Shown piece after piece: positions 34,618 to 44,321 of a stretch of DNA of 64,000 nt. The stretch covers positions 186,001-250,000 of the forward strand of contig NZ_SMTL01000001.1 in assembly GCF_004358025.1 (NCBI RefSeq), given 5' to 3'. Position numbers and translations under genes: made by a program. Within the stretch, counting starts at the first letter, position 1. Each line of letters starts with the position of its first letter. The notes beneath the pieces are model-generated. The model was not told the DNA's origin and made no database searches. It worked only from the letters and a program-made list of their open reading frames with translations. This DNA is from Rhizobium deserti. GTDB taxonomy: Bacteria > Pseudomonadota > Alphaproteobacteria > Rhizobiales > Rhizobiaceae.

Positions 34618-36126
34618 CTACTTCTTCGATACGCCGAGAAGGCGGATCATGCCGTCTGGCGACGGTGTAAATCCGCCGACCTTCTTCGAGATCGCATAGG
34701 CGTATGGCTGGTGGCCAAGATAGATGATCGGCATGTCCTCGTTCAGCATGACCGCCGCATCGTCATATTTCTGCTTGCGAACGGCGTCGTCCGTGGAGGT
34801 CCGAGCCTCGTTAAGCAGCTTGTCCACTTCCGGATTGCAATACTTGACGTCGTTGATGCCGCCCTTGCAGGTGACGAACTGGTGGATATTCCCATCCGGG
34901 TCGATGCGGCCGGACCAATCGGAGCGGCTGAGCTGGTAGTTGCCGGCCGTCTGCTCGGACAGCAGGGTGGCAAATTCCGTCGACTTCAGAGTGACGTTAA
35001 AGCCTGCTTCCGCCACCATGGACTGGATGACCTGCATCATCTGCGTCTGGGTCGTGCTGTTGGCATGCTGAAGTTCAATGTCCAGGCTCTCGTAGCCGGC
35101 TTCCTTCATCAGCTTCTTGGCTTTTTCGATGTCGCGGGCTGGAACAGGGACATCCTTGTCGAACCAGGGGCTCGAGGGCGGGAACGGCTGGTTTCCGGCC
35201 ATCGCAGTGCCTTCGAAGACGATCTGGCTAATGGCTTCACGATCGATCGCCAGCGAGAAGGCCTGGCGCAGGCGCTTGTCCTTGCCGAGCGGATTGTCTG
35301 CACGCGGACCATTGGCAAGATTGACATACATGGCCATGTAACCCGGGCCGATAATGTCGGCATAGGTCAGATTGGGATCGTTCTTGACCGATTCCGCATC
35401 GGATGCAGAAATGCGTTCAGCAATGTCCAGGTCACCGGAGCGAAGGTTGGCGAGCTTGACGGTCGTGTCGGGAATCGGAAGATAGGTCACCTTGTCGACC
35501 AGGATCTTGTCCTTGTCCCAGTAGTCGGCGAACTTCTCCAGTACGATGCGATCCTGTTGGATGCGCTCGACGAACTTGAAGGGACCGGCGCAAACCGGAT
35601 GGCTGCCAAAATTGGCGCCGAGCTCCTTGGCGGCCTTCGGCGAAACAATGACGCCAGCGCGGTCGGACAGTTGCGCCAGCAGCGTCACGTCCGGCGATTT
35701 CAGCGTGAACTTCACCTCGTAATCGCCGACGGCCTCCACCTTCTCGACGGAGGAAAGCTCGCTCTTGCGGCGCGATTCCGGCAAAGTCAGATTGCGCTGA
35801 ATTGTATAGACAACCGCCTCCGCGTTGAACGGCGTCTCGTCGTGGAACTTGACGCCCTGGCGCAGCTTCATGGTCAGCACCTTGCCGCCTTCGGACCAGT
35901 TCCATTCGGTCGCGAGTTGCGGCACGATCTTCATGTCCTGCGAAATATCGACCAACTTGTCACACATGGCGGTGTAGACGATGCGGCCGACAAAGGTACG
36001 GGACTGGGCTGGATCAAGAACGTCGGCATCGTCGTTGAGGCCGATGCGGAGTTCAGCAGAAAGCGCCGGAAAGGCAAATAGCGCGCTTGAGAGCAGCGCC
36101 GTGGTCAGTCTGGAAAGTCGGGTCAT
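34618..36126 (-). CDS. peptide ABC importer, periplasmic binding protein (family 5)
   Basis: A 502-residue exported protein with signal peptide MTRLSRLTTALLSSALFAFP ending LSA|E. The mature part follows the SBP_bac_5 pattern: LDPAQSRTFVGRIVYTAMCD and LRQGVKFHDETPFNAEAVVYT. Such proteins bind di/oligopeptides, glutathione or nickel. The ATG at 36126 is preferred because AGAGAGGA lies nine to ten bases ahead; an ATG at 36135 sits too close to it. The ligand here is inferred from the gamma-glutamyltransferase gene in the operon. Confidence 0.92.
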   Translation of the reverse strand: MTRLSRLTTALLSSALFAFPALSAELRIGLNDDADVLDPAQSRTFVGRIVYTAMCDKLVDISQDMKIVPQLATEWNWSEGGKVLTMKLRQGVKFHDETPFNAEAVVYTIQRNLTLPESRRKSELSSVEKVEAVGDYEVKFTLKSPDVTLLAQLSDRAGVIVSPKAAKELGANFGSHPVCAGPFKFVERIQQDRIVLEKFADYWDKDKILVDKVTYLPIPDTTVKLANLRSGDLDIAERISASDAESVKNDPNLTYADIIGPGYMAMYVNLANGPRADNPLGKDKRLRQAFSLAIDREAISQIVFEGTAMAGNQPFPPSSPWFDKDVPVPARDIEKAKKLMKEAGYESLDIELQHANSTTQTQMMQVIQSMVAEAGFNVTLKSTEFATLLSEQTAGNYQLSRSDWSGRIDPDGNIHQFVTCKGGINDVKYCNPEVDKLLNEARTSTDDAVRKQKYDDAAVMLNEDMPIIYLGHQPYAYAISKKVGGFTPSPDGMIRLLGVSKK

Positions 36127-36185
36127 GGAAGTCATTCCTCTCTTTGTCTCGGTTCCTGTGGCAAGGCCGGCTTGGCGCCGGCTTC

Positions 36186-36953
36186 TCATGCTGTTGCTTG
36201 TTTCAGTCGGGCCTCGCCCTCATTGGGACTGGCTGCCAAATCCTCGTGGCCCATGGACGTGGCCCGGATCAGGATCTCCTGAATGCCGAGCAGATGTTCC
36301 CGCATGGCCTCGCCCGCCCGAACCGGGTCGCGTGCGGCGATAGCGTCGATGATCTCGGCATGCTGGATGTGGATGGTACCCTGGCGGCGGTCGCTTGCCC
36401 GTGCGCGCTCGCGAATTGCCTGCCAGGCATTGTCCTGACGTACGCGATTGACCACGTCGAAAATCGAAAGGAAAAGCTGGTTACCCGCCGCCTGAGCTAT
36501 CTGCCGGTGCAAGGCCCCGTCCCAGAGTTCCTTGGAATCGGCATCGGTGCTTTCGCCAATCTTCGCCGCCAGATCGCGCATCTTCTCGATGTCGCGCGGC
36601 TTGGCGCGCATCGCCGCCAGTTGCGCCAGCTGGGGCTCGATGCGCAGCCGCACCTCCATGAGCTCCATGAAGTCGGTACCGGCCACAAGATCGCCAACAT
36701 GCTCATGCCAACGGTCGGGCCTCTCGCCGATAAAAGTCCCGGATCCCTGGCGACGCCAGATCAGACCTTCCGCCTCAAGCACTTCGAGAGCCCGGCGAAC
36801 GGCGCGGCGACCGACATCCAGGGTTTCCGCGAGGGTGCGCTCGGTCGGAAGCCGGCCGTCGGAACCAATCTGGCCTGTCGCAACGAGCTCACGCAGCTTT
36901 GCCAGCGCGTAGGTCGAGTTATCATTGGCGCCGATGTCCACGTCCTGCACCAT
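36186..36953 (-). CDS. GntR-family regulator with FCD domain
   Basis: A 255-residue regulator. The winged helix spans about residues 15-75 (ELVATGQIGSDGRLPTERTL, then VGRRAVRRALEVLEAEGLI). The C-terminal FCD all-helical effector domain follows, with Asp/His metal ligands around the ADRRQGTIHIQHAEIIDAI segment. FCD regulators usually respond to small organic acids or amino acids. The first gene of the operon, it starts 4 bp from a perfect palindrome (36957-36981) that is the likely autoregulatory operator. The ATG at 36953 is used; a TTG at 36965 lies within the palindrome. Confidence 0.9.
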   Translation of the reverse strand: MVQDVDIGANDNSTYALAKLRELVATGQIGSDGRLPTERTLAETLDVGRRAVRRALEVLEAEGLIWRRQGSGTFIGERPDRWHEHVGDLVAGTDFMELMEVRLRIEPQLAQLAAMRAKPRDIEKMRDLAAKIGESTDADSKELWDGALHRQIAQAAGNQLFLSIFDVVNRVRQDNAWQAIRERARASDRRQGTIHIQHAEIIDAIAARDPVRAGEAMREHLLGIQEILIRATSMGHEDLAASPNEGEARLKQATA

Positions 36954-36956
36954 TTG

Positions 36957-36981
36957 CTGCACCAATTAACGATTGGTGCAG
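36957..36981. promoter_or_regulatory. probable GntR operator palindrome
   Basis: CTGCACCAAT (36957-36966) and its exact reverse complement ATTGGTGCAG (36972-36981) are separated by five bases. FCD-type GntR proteins bind palindromes with a T-G-G-T...A-C-C-A core, as here. Position directly upstream of the regulator ATG means binding would block transcription or initiation of the operon. Confidence 0.7.
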
Positions 36982-37162
36982 TTGGATGACATTTACGCGA
37001 CGCCGTCAAGATGTTTTTTAAGCATTTTAACTTGAAGCCCAAAAGTTAGGCATCGGCAGGCGCATTGCCTCCACCGCAATCAAACATTTAGAATAGTTTG
37101 ATAGAACAAGCGCGAAGCAGCCATCCTCCCTAATGGCTTTCGATTCGAAGCGGAGCATTCTC

Positions 37163-38656
37163 ATGAACGAGTACGACCTCATCGTCGTCGGCAGCGGACC
37201 GGCAGGTCGGCGCGCAGCCATTCAAGCGGCCAAGCTGGACAAGAAGGTGCTCGTCATCGAGCAGGGCCGCCGGGTCGGCGGCGTCTCCGTTCACACCGGA
37301 ACCATCCCCTCCAAGACGATGCGGGAAACGGCACTTAATCTCTCCGGTTGGCGGGAGCGAGGCTTCTACGGCAAGGCCTACCGTGTGAAGCAGGAGATCA
37401 GCGCCGAGGACCTGCGCCGTCGCCTGCTGATCACCCTTGATCACGAGGTCGAAGTGCTCGAACATCAGTTCGCACGCAACCGCGTCCAGCACATGCGTGG
37501 CAAGGCAAGCTTCGTGTCGCCCGATACGATGCAGGTCATGAGGGACGACAACGAGACGATCCACGTCGTCGGCAAGAGCATCCTGCTTGCTGTCGGCACC
37601 CGTCCTTTCCGGCCCGATTACATGCCTTTCGACGGCAAGACGGTTCTCGACAGCGACGAACTGCTGGAGATTGAACAGTTACCGCGCTCCATGGTGGTGA
37701 TCGGCGCCGGCGTCATCGGCATCGAGTATGCGACCATATTCAGCGCCCTCGACACAGCGGTAACGGTCATCGATCCGAAATCGACCATGCTGGACTTCAT
37801 CGACAAGGAAATCGTCGAAGACTTCATCTACCAGCTGCGCGACCGCAACATGAAGCTGCTGCTCGGCCAAAAGGCGGAGAAGGTCGAGCGCCTGCCCGAC
37901 GGCAAGGTCTCGGTTACGGTGGATACCGGGCGCAAGATCATCACCGACATGGTTCTGTTTGCGGCGGGCCGCATCGGCGCGACGGATACGCTCAATCTTG
38001 CTGCCGCAGGACTGGAAGCTGACAGCCGCGGCCGCCTCAAGGTCAATCCGGAAACCTTCCAGACATCCGTGCCGCACATATTTGCAGCCGGTGACGTGGT
38101 CGGTTTCCCGAGCCTAGCATCAACCTCGATGGAACAGGGGCGCATTGCGGCCCGCGTGGCCGTCGGCGCAATCGGCATGGAGCCGCAGAAATACTTCCCC
38201 TACGGCATCTATGCCGTTCCGGAGATCTCTACCTGCGGCCTCACCGAGGAAGAGATGAAGGAGCGCGGCATTCCGTATGAATGCGGGATTGCCCGTTTCC
38301 GCGAAACATCGCGCGGGCATATCATGGGCCTGGAAAGCGGTCTGCTGAAGCTGATCTTCTCGCTGAAGACACGCCGCCTGCTGGGCGTCCATATCGTCGG
38401 CGAAGGCGCTACCGAGCTCGTTCACATCGGGCAGGCGGTCTTGAACCTCAAGGGGACCGTCGAGTATTTCGTCGAAAACACCTTCAATTACCCCACCTTG
38501 GCCGAAGCCTACAAGATTGCCGGCCTGGATGCCTGGAACCGCATGGGCGAAAGACCAAAAGACATCGCAACCGATACCGTGCAGCTCACCGATACCGGCA
38601 CGTCGACCACGGTCGAAGAGAGCGTCAAATCCGAGAAGAAAGCAGCTGCGAAATAG
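37163..38656 (+). CDS. sthA: soluble pyridine nucleotide transhydrogenase
   Basis: A 497-residue flavoprotein of the disulfide-reductase fold. The FAD motif is GSGPAGRRAAIQAAKLDKK. GTIPSKTMRE replaces the usual redox-active CxxxxC, which distinguishes SthA from dihydrolipoamide dehydrogenase. The NAD(P) motif is GAGVIGIEYATIF and the second FAD motif is AAGDVVGFPSLAST. It balances NADPH and NADH. A low-complexity C-terminal tail of about 25 residues (ending ESVKSEKKAAAK) extends beyond typical SthA. The ATG at 37163 has GGAG nine bases ahead. Confidence 0.93.
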   Translation: MNEYDLIVVGSGPAGRRAAIQAAKLDKKVLVIEQGRRVGGVSVHTGTIPSKTMRETALNLSGWRERGFYGKAYRVKQEISAEDLRRRLLITLDHEVEVLEHQFARNRVQHMRGKASFVSPDTMQVMRDDNETIHVVGKSILLAVGTRPFRPDYMPFDGKTVLDSDELLEIEQLPRSMVVIGAGVIGIEYATIFSALDTAVTVIDPKSTMLDFIDKEIVEDFIYQLRDRNMKLLLGQKAEKVERLPDGKVSVTVDTGRKIITDMVLFAAGRIGATDTLNLAAAGLEADSRGRLKVNPETFQTSVPHIFAAGDVVGFPSLASTSMEQGRIAARVAVGAIGMEPQKYFPYGIYAVPEISTCGLTEEEMKERGIPYECGIARFRETSRGHIMGLESGLLKLIFSLKTRRLLGVHIVGEGATELVHIGQAVLNLKGTVEYFVENTFNYPTLAEAYKIAGLDAWNRMGERPKDIATDTVQLTDTGTSTTVEESVKSEKKAAAK

Positions 38657-38678
38657 GCAGCCGACCGCAAGAGTTGAA

Positions 38679-38999
38679 ATGACGACAAGATCTCGCAGCC
38701 TAGCCTTGACCTACGGCGTCGCCCTCGCCGTTATCCTTCTTCTGTCGGTCTCCCCGCTTGTCTCGGTGCTCGGTGCCGGGACGGTTGCCGAATTGGCCGG
38801 CTGTCAGATCGACGAAGGCAGTGTTCATCCGTGCCAGATCGGCGGCAGCGACTACGGCGAGATGCTGTATTTCCTGACCGTACTCGGGTGGTTCAGCCTG
38901 CTCACCCTGCCGTTCGGCGCAGTCGCGTTGATGGTCTGGCTCGGCGCGCTGGTTGTTCACCTCGTCCTGAGCTCGCGAAGAAGCCAAGGAATGCCATAA
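38679..38999 (+). CDS. small two-span membrane protein
   Basis: A 106-residue protein with two hydrophobic helices (near residues 8-30 and 62-95). They flank a periplasmic-looking loop with two cysteines (AGCQIDEGSVHPCQIGG) that could pair. The family is unknown but coding character is good. It begins 22 bp after sthA and ends at a strong bidirectional terminator. Confidence 0.75.
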   Translation: MTTRSRSLALTYGVALAVILLLSVSPLVSVLGAGTVAELAGCQIDEGSVHPCQIGGSDYGEMLYFLTVLGWFSLLTLPFGAVALMVWLGALVVHLVLSSRRSQGMP

Positions 39000-39000
39000 A

Positions 39001-39028
39001 AAAAGCCGCGTCGATGACGCGGCTTTTT
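39001..39028. terminator. bidirectional terminator between a membrane-protein gene and rpsD
   Basis: AAAAGCCGCGTC pairs with GACGCGGCTTTT around a GAT loop, with T-runs on both strands. It ends the sthA-side transcript and the convergent rpsD transcript. Confidence 0.9.
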
Positions 39029-39059
39029 CCTTTGACGAACCTGCCCGAGGGGCAAGCAA

Positions 39060-39677
39060 TCAGCGCGAATAAAATTCGACGACCAGCTGCGGTTCCATGA
39101 TGACGGCATAAGGCACGTCGGACAGGGTCGGCACGCGAGCGAAGGTCGCAACCATCTTGTTGTGATCGACCTCGATATAATCCGGAACGTCGCGCTCAGC
39201 GAGCGAGATGGATTCCAGGAGTGTCACCATCTGCTTCGACTTCTGTCGGACCTCGATGACGTCGCCAGCCTTGCAACGGTAGGAACCGATGTTGACCTTG
39301 ACGCCATTGACGGTCACGTGGCCGTGGTTCACGAACTGACGGGCAGCAAAAGGCGTCGGAACGAACTTGGCGCGGTACACGATCGCGTCGAGGCGCGATT
39401 CCAGCAGACCGATCAGGTTCTCCGAAGTATCGCCCTTGCGGCGGTTGGCTTCGTCGTAGATGGCGCGGAACTGCTTTTCGCGAAGATCGCCGTAATAGCC
39501 CTTGAGCTTCTGCTTGGCGCGCAGCTGCACGCCGAAGTCCGAAAGCTTGCCCTTGCGGCGCTGGCCATGCTGGCCCGGGCCATATTCGCGGCGGTTAACC
39601 GGCGACTTCGGGCGGCCCCAAATGTTTTCGCCCATACGGCGATCGATCTTGTACTTGGACGATTCGCGCTTGCTCAT
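39060..39677 (-). CDS. rpsD: 30S ribosomal protein S4
   Basis: A 205-residue primary 16S rRNA-binding protein. Recognisable features are the N-terminal [20 protein letters not shown] and [17 protein letters not shown], plus the S4 RNA-binding domain with [24 protein letters not shown] lies ahead of the ATG at 39677. As in other Rhizobiales it stands alone, outside the main ribosomal operons. Confidence 0.97.
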   Translation of the reverse strand: MSKRESSKYKIDRRMGENIWGRPKSPVNRREYGPGQHGQRRKGKLSDFGVQLRAKQKLKGYYGDLREKQFRAIYDEANRRKGDTSENLIGLLESRLDAIVYRAKFVPTPFAARQFVNHGHVTVNGVKVNIGSYRCKAGDVIEVRQKSKQMVTLLESISLAERDVPDYIEVDHNKMVATFARVPTLSDVPYAVIMEPQLVVEFYSR

Positions 39678-39973
39678 CGTATTTCCTTTCAGGAAGTTAC
39701 ACCGGTCTGTTGCCAAACCGGATCAAGGAAACACGCCCTCCTTTGAGCTCTGATTTAAGAACTCTGACAGGCTTCTCACGAAAGCGTCCGGAGAAACCAC
39801 GGGACATGTCGGTGAAACACCCAGTCTTGCGGCTTGGCGTTGGCGCGGTCTTTAGGCGGATGTCGTGAAGAAGTCAACCGTTTTGCGGCTTTAACCTTTC
39901 ATCAAGCCCATTCGCAGGCTTTTTTGACCTCCGCCACGCCTGCTCCATCTTCTAGGGATGGGAGGTAATTATC

Positions 39974-40219
39974 ATGAATCACAAGACCTGGAATAACCCT
40001 GTCAGGATCGAGAATCCCGATACCGGCCTGGTTCAGACCGTCAAGACGATACGCGAAGCCAAGACCGTGCTCGCCCGGTCCTGGCCCATATATCACGGAA
40101 GCCAGTACTGGAAAGCCGAGAAGATCTGCGACGACGTCCTGCACGGGCGGTCAGATGCGGTCGAGGCCCGTTGCGCCTTCATCGCCGCCGCCGTGGAAGC
40201 GCATTTCCACATCCACTGA
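39974..40219 (+). CDS. DUF982 family protein
   Basis: An 81-residue protein with the DUF982 arrangement: hydrophobic start, TVKTIREAKTVLARSWPIYH, a YWKAEKICDDVLHGR stretch and a C-terminal AFIAAAVEAHFHI helix. DUF982 proteins are small, often multicopy in rhizobia and of unknown function. GGGAGG lies ahead of the ATG. It converges with the HerA-like ATPase gene, 4 bp apart. Confidence 0.85.
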   Translation: MNHKTWNNPVRIENPDTGLVQTVKTIREAKTVLARSWPIYHGSQYWKAEKICDDVLHGRSDAVEARCAFIAAAVEAHFHIH

Positions 40220-40223
40220 CGGC

Positions 40224-41798
40224 TTATTCAGCCGCTGCCCGCGCCTCGCCCAGGTCTGGAGCATCGGCAATGCCGGGCGCGGTCTCGGCCTGCAGGTCGG
40301 GAAAAGCAACGATGCGTTTTCCGCTAAAATCCGTGCGGACGACGATCAGCCCCTGCTCCTCGAAATAGCCCAGCAGACGGCGCGCGCGCCGAGCCGAATG
40401 CGTGCCATAGGCCCGGGCAATGCGGGCATCGGATGGGCAAGGCTCGCCGCCGATCGCAGCCTTCGCAATCAGGAGGAATACGCCCTGGAGATCGTCCGAG
40501 ACCCTGACCGAGAGCGAAAGAGCTGTAGCCCAGGCCTCACCTGATGCGGTCTCCGCATCCACTCCGGAGCGGCTGATCGCCGTGCGCCGCCTGAATTCCG
40601 AGAGAGACAGTGGCGGTCCGGGCAGACGGCGCATGCGGGCACGCACCAGAAAGTCTTGATAGAGCACCGAGTCGGTTCTGTATGCCGACTGCGGATCGTC
40701 CAGAATTTCCGACAGAACAGCATTCAAGCGCTCATCGCGCTCTTCCGGCGACAGTTCCGGCTGCGGAACCCGTGTTTCTTGGGGGGCGGCAGCTGCGGCC
40801 GGCATGGAGCGCGAAAGTTCGGCGAGAATATCCGTCGTTGGGCGCGGCGCCGGCGGCGCCCTGCGCACCATCGGCCGAACAAACTCTTCCGGATCCGGCG
40901 TGAAGATCAGGTCTTCGACGTCCTGCGGCGCGTCCGGCAAAGGCATCAGCTTCGGGCTTGAGGAGCGGGCCGATGTCTCGACCGCACCGATGACGATCGG
41001 CAGTGGCCGACGCGACAGGGCTGGACCGAGAGCAACGAAATTCCCGCGCTTCAGATCGCGGAACATCTCCGCCTGGCGCCTGTCCATGCCAAGAAGATCG
41101 GCGGCACGCGCCATGTCGATGTCGAGGAAAGTACGGCCCATCAGGAAGTTCGAGGCTTCCGCCGCAACGTTCTTGGCAAGCTTTGCGAGGCGCTGCGTGG
41201 CGATCACTCCGGCCAATCCACGCTTGCGGCCGCGGCACATTAAATTGGTCATGGCCCCGAGCGACGCTTTTCTCGCGTCTTCGGACACGTCCCCGGCAAC
41301 CGAGGGGGCAAACATCTGTGCCTCGTCGACCACAACGAGGACCGGATACCAATGCTCACGGTCGGCATCGAACATGCCGTTGAGGAAGGCAGCCGCAGCG
41401 CGCATCTGCTCTTCGAGGTCCAGGCCCTCCAGCGTCAGCACACAGGAAACGCGGTGCTGGCGAATACGGTTGGCAATGCCGGCCAGCTCGGCTTCCGTGC
41501 GTTCACCATCGACCACCACATGACCAAACTTGTCGGACAGCGTCACGAAGTCGCCTTCCGGATCGATGATTACCTGCTGTACCCAAGGGGCGGACTGCTC
41601 CAGCAGTCGGCGCAGGAGATGGGACTTCCCGGAGCCCGAGTTCCCTTGCACCAACAGGCGGGTAGCCAAAAGCTCCTCGATATCGAGCTTGGCCGGATCG
41701 CCGCCGGACACAATTCCCATATCGATGCCGACTTGCAATGCACTTACCTCGTATGCTGTCTCTTCGCGGTGACCTGAAGTCCGCGACTCTCGATCCAT
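40224..41798 (-). CDS. HerA-like ATPase (DUF87 domain)
   Basis: A 524-residue P-loop protein. LLVQGNSGSGKSHLLRRLLE (Walker A) lies near residue 50, VLVVVDEAQMFAP is Walker B, and GVIATQRLAKLAKNVAAEAS is the sensor/arginine region typical of HerA/FtsK-type hexameric translocases. The C-terminal part has a Pro-rich linker and a winged-helix-like end (YGTHSARRARRLLGYFEEQG). A DNA-handling or conjugation-like role is possible, but no partner nuclease (NurA) or defence gene is adjacent. A TTG at 41738 with GAGGTAAG eight bases ahead may be the true start. Confidence 0.82.
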   Translation of the reverse strand: MDRESRTSGHREETAYEVSALQVGIDMGIVSGGDPAKLDIEELLATRLLVQGNSGSGKSHLLRRLLEQSAPWVQQVIIDPEGDFVTLSDKFGHVVVDGERTEAELAGIANRIRQHRVSCVLTLEGLDLEEQMRAAAAFLNGMFDADREHWYPVLVVVDEAQMFAPSVAGDVSEDARKASLGAMTNLMCRGRKRGLAGVIATQRLAKLAKNVAAEASNFLMGRTFLDIDMARAADLLGMDRRQAEMFRDLKRGNFVALGPALSRRPLPIVIGAVETSARSSSPKLMPLPDAPQDVEDLIFTPDPEEFVRPMVRRAPPAPRPTTDILAELSRSMPAAAAAPQETRVPQPELSPEERDERLNAVLSEILDDPQSAYRTDSVLYQDFLVRARMRRLPGPPLSLSEFRRRTAISRSGVDAETASGEAWATALSLSVRVSDDLQGVFLLIAKAAIGGEPCPSDARIARAYGTHSARRARRLLGYFEEQGLIVVRTDFSGKRIVAFPDLQAETAPGIADAPDLGEARAAAE

Positions 41799-42027
41799 AG
41801 CAGAGAACCGGATCCGTTTCGCCCGGCAAGATCGGAAATGCACAGGCTTTGCAATCAGGCCGCGGTGCGCTTCTGCTGCCGTTCATGGAGTGAGCTGATC
41901 CCTGATCCCTTCCTTACGCCTCAGGCAGGACATGCAGTGCTCAACTCAATTCTTCGCGGCGGCGATAAGAGACTGACCCGGGCCGACGAAGTCCCAGCGA
42001 TACTCGCCGGGACTCCTCTTATATTTG

Positions 42028-42267
42028 TTAAGGGCGGAGGTTCCACCAGTGGAAAAAGGCGAGCGCCAGACGCTCGTCATCTTCCTCCTGCAGCCCGATA
42101 TCCCGGCGCATGCGATTGCTCAGGCCAGATGTGCTATTGTGGCTCCACCGGCTGCGCCATGCGGCGACGATCACATTCCAGATGATCCGCCTGGCTCCAA
42201 ACTTGCCGTGCAGGTCATCGACGATTTCAGACAGGTCTGCTGCAACTAATGCTTGCTCTTTAGACAT
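42028..42267 (-). CDS. small protein with a DUF1127-like C-terminal motif
   Basis: A 79-residue protein whose C-terminal part WRSRWSHNSTSGLSNRMRRD, then IGLQEEDD, resembles the helix end of DUF1127 (YjiS-like) proteins (L-S-x-R-x-x-x-D-I-G-L). The N-terminal half is an unrelated helix. The ribosome site is weak. It stands in a short region of poorly coding DNA between the ATPase gene and murI. Confidence 0.55.
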   Translation of the reverse strand: MSKEQALVAADLSEIVDDLHGKFGARRIIWNVIVAAWRSRWSHNSTSGLSNRMRRDIGLQEEDDERLALAFFHWWNLRP

Positions 42268-42412
42268 GATGGTACTGCCCCGGCGCTATCGACAGCCAGG
42301 TCCTTTTAAGGTCGAGAGACGTGCAGCGGCAACGGAGAAAACGCCAGCAAGTGCTGGGTCGGAGCCGGTGACGTCAGATCAAATGGAAGGTAGAAAAGGC
42401 GGATTCGTAGCC

Positions 42413-42604
42413 CTAAGGGCCAATTAGCCGGCGATACGCGGCATCCAGGTTCGAAGCCCATAATGCATCGGGCTCGATCCGCCATTCAGGCGCATGAGCA
42501 AGGATATCGAAATCATCATACGCCTCCTGTTCGAGTTGCGGATGGCGGTAAGCTGCCACAGCCTTCAAGGCTCGACAAGAGCACAATCGCGAATTGCAGC
42601 GCAT
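42413..42604 (-). CDS. small hypothetical protein
   Basis: A 63-residue protein if the internal ATG at 42604 is used; the open frame extends into murI. The C-terminal half (YDDFDILAHAPEWRIEPDAL) looks protein-like, with no known family. Coding status is uncertain. Confidence 0.35.
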   Translation of the reverse strand: MRCNSRLCSCRALKAVAAYRHPQLEQEAYDDFDILAHAPEWRIEPDALWASNLDAAYRRLIGP

Positions 42605-42635
42605 CGAGTGCTGACGATGCAGAAATGCAACAATA

Positions 42636-43436
42636 TCAGCTGGCGCGTAGACCAAACCCTTGCATGAGGCGGGCCGTGGCAAAATCAGGGGTGCCGGATG
42701 TGAAGACAGCGAAGTCGTATTCCTCCGGATGCCTCGCTCCGTCTACCATCGGCACCTTGCGTCGAGCCTGCCGGGCGATTGCCTCGGCGGGATCCAGCCA
42801 GTCGACTGGCCAGGGCGCGAGCCGACGGAATACATTGGCCATGAAAGGGTAATGGGTGCAGGCTAGCACGACGATGTCCGTCTTTCGGTCGTCCTGCTCG
42901 GTGAAACACGGGGCGATTTCGGCAAGAACCGCTTCATCGGGGAGCGGTTCCCCGCGAATATAGGCTTCCGCCATGCGTGCGAGGTTCGGGGAGCCGACCA
43001 GTTGAACATGGCATTGGCTGGCAAAGGATTGAATGAGATCGCGCGTATAAGCGCGTTTTACTGTCCCCGGCGTCGCCAGAACCGAGACGAGGCCGGAACG
43101 GGTGCGCTCGGCGGCCGGCTTGATGGCCGGCACGGTTCCAACGAAAGTCATGTCAGGGAACGCCGCCCGAAGGTCTGCGCCGACGAGGGTGAAGGCAGTA
43201 TTGCATGATATGACGCAGACTTCCGGATCGTACCGATCAAGCAGGTCGGCGAATAACGTGATGATGCGGTCTCGAAGTGCTGCCTCTTCCCAATCGCCAT
43301 AAGGAAAGCCGGCATCATCGGCGACATAGATGAAGCCGCGCTCCGGCATCAGAACGCGCGCCTCGCGCAAAACGGTCAGCCCGCCGATGCCCGAATCGAA
43401 CATCAGCACAGGCTTCAACTCATTCGTCCCCGTCAT
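42636..43436 (-). CDS. murI: glutamate racemase
   Basis: A 266-residue cofactor-independent racemase supplying D-glutamate for peptidoglycan. Both catalytic cysteines are visible, in VISCNTAFT and VLACTHYPF, with the substrate-contacting [13 protein letters not shown] and YGDWEE. The start at 43436 has GAGGAGC ahead and lies 17 nt inside the trmJ 3' end, so the genes are coupled. Confidence 0.95.
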   Translation of the reverse strand: MTGTNELKPVLMFDSGIGGLTVLREARVLMPERGFIYVADDAGFPYGDWEEAALRDRIITLFADLLDRYDPEVCVISCNTAFTLVGADLRAAFPDMTFVGTVPAIKPAAERTRSGLVSVLATPGTVKRAYTRDLIQSFASQCHVQLVGSPNLARMAEAYIRGEPLPDEAVLAEIAPCFTEQDDRKTDIVVLACTHYPFMANVFRRLAPWPVDWLDPAEAIARQARRKVPMVDGARHPEEYDFAVFTSGTPDFATARLMQGFGLRAS

Positions 43437-44244
43437 GCTCCTCGACGCCCCCTGCTTCGGCGGTTTTCGCCTTCGGAGGCCAACGCCGCGGGAACTTGTC
43501 CAACGATCTGATGATGCCTCGAAAAACGCTGATCTCCTGCTCGGAAAAACTGCGCCGCGACAAGACCGCCCGAAGGTTATCGACCATTTTTGGCTTTTTC
43601 TCGGGTGGATGGAAGTAGCCACGCGCGTCGAGCGCTTCCTCCACATGCTCGAATAGGCCAAGGACCTGCTCCTTCGTCGAAGGCCGCTGCTGCACGGCAT
43701 CGAAGGGGGTCTGCCCCAGATCCGCCATGCCCGACTTCATCCACTCATAAGACATGAGCAGCACCGCCTGCGCGATATTGAGCGAGGCGAAGGCAGGATT
43801 GACCGGAAAAGTGACGATTTCGTCGGCGAGCGCCACTTCCTCATTGGTCAGGCCCCAGCGTTCGCGCCCAAAGAGGATGCCCGTCTTGGCGCCTTCAACA
43901 AATTTCTTGCGCAATGTCTCCGCAGCCGTCACCGGAGAGCGGACAGGCTTGAAACCGTAACGTTCGCGTGCCGTGGTCGCGTAGACGAAGTTGAGATCGT
44001 TGATCGCCTCCTCCAGGGTCTCGTAAACCTTGGTTGCGTCGATGACGTGATCTGCCTTGGACGCCGCCGACCGCGCCTTCTCGCTTGGCCAGCCGTCGCG
44101 CGGGTTGACGAGGCGCAGCTCGGCGAGGCCAAAATTGGCCATGGCTCGCGCTACCATGCCGATATTCTCGCCCAGCTGTGGCTCCACCAGGATAACCGCC
44201 GGGCCCTCGGCAATCAACTCACGCTCACTATTGGTGCCTGACAT
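43420..44244 (-). CDS. trmJ: tRNA/rRNA 2'-O-methyltransferase TrmJ
   Basis: A 274-residue SPOUT methyltransferase. The N-terminal strand [35 protein letters not shown] and the knot-forming [20 protein letters not shown] with [19 protein letters not shown] mark the TrmJ/TrmH group that uses S-adenosylmethionine to methylate tRNA position 32. A C-terminal extension of about 60 residues ends in an acidic tail. The ATG at 44244 has GGAAG ahead. It is the first gene of a pair with murI. Confidence 0.9.
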   Translation of the reverse strand: MSGTNSERELIAEGPAVILVEPQLGENIGMVARAMANFGLAELRLVNPRDGWPSEKARSAASKADHVIDATKVYETLEEAINDLNFVYATTARERYGFKPVRSPVTAAETLRKKFVEGAKTGILFGRERWGLTNEEVALADEIVTFPVNPAFASLNIAQAVLLMSYEWMKSGMADLGQTPFDAVQQRPSTKEQVLGLFEHVEEALDARGYFHPPEKKPKMVDNLRAVLSRRSFSEQEISVFRGIIRSLDKFPRRWPPKAKTAEAGGVEEHDGDE

Positions 44245-44321
44245 TTGTACTTCCGATGATGTTTGCGCCGGCAATACCGGGCAAAGCACAGATGGGCAAG
44301 GGTGTCGGCTTCACCGCGACG

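Noticed and set aside
34711..36081. 456-codon open frame on the plus strand
   Set aside because: Antisense shadow of the binding-protein gene.
40224..41798. HerA-like ATPase as part of a defence or HerA-NurA system
   Set aside because: No nuclease, TIR or other defence gene is adjacent; neighbours are housekeeping genes, so only the ATPase family is claimed.
41838..42249. Plus-strand frames between the HerA-like ATPase and murI
   Set aside because: They overlap the more protein-like minus-strand small gene at 42028-42267 and show no family character.
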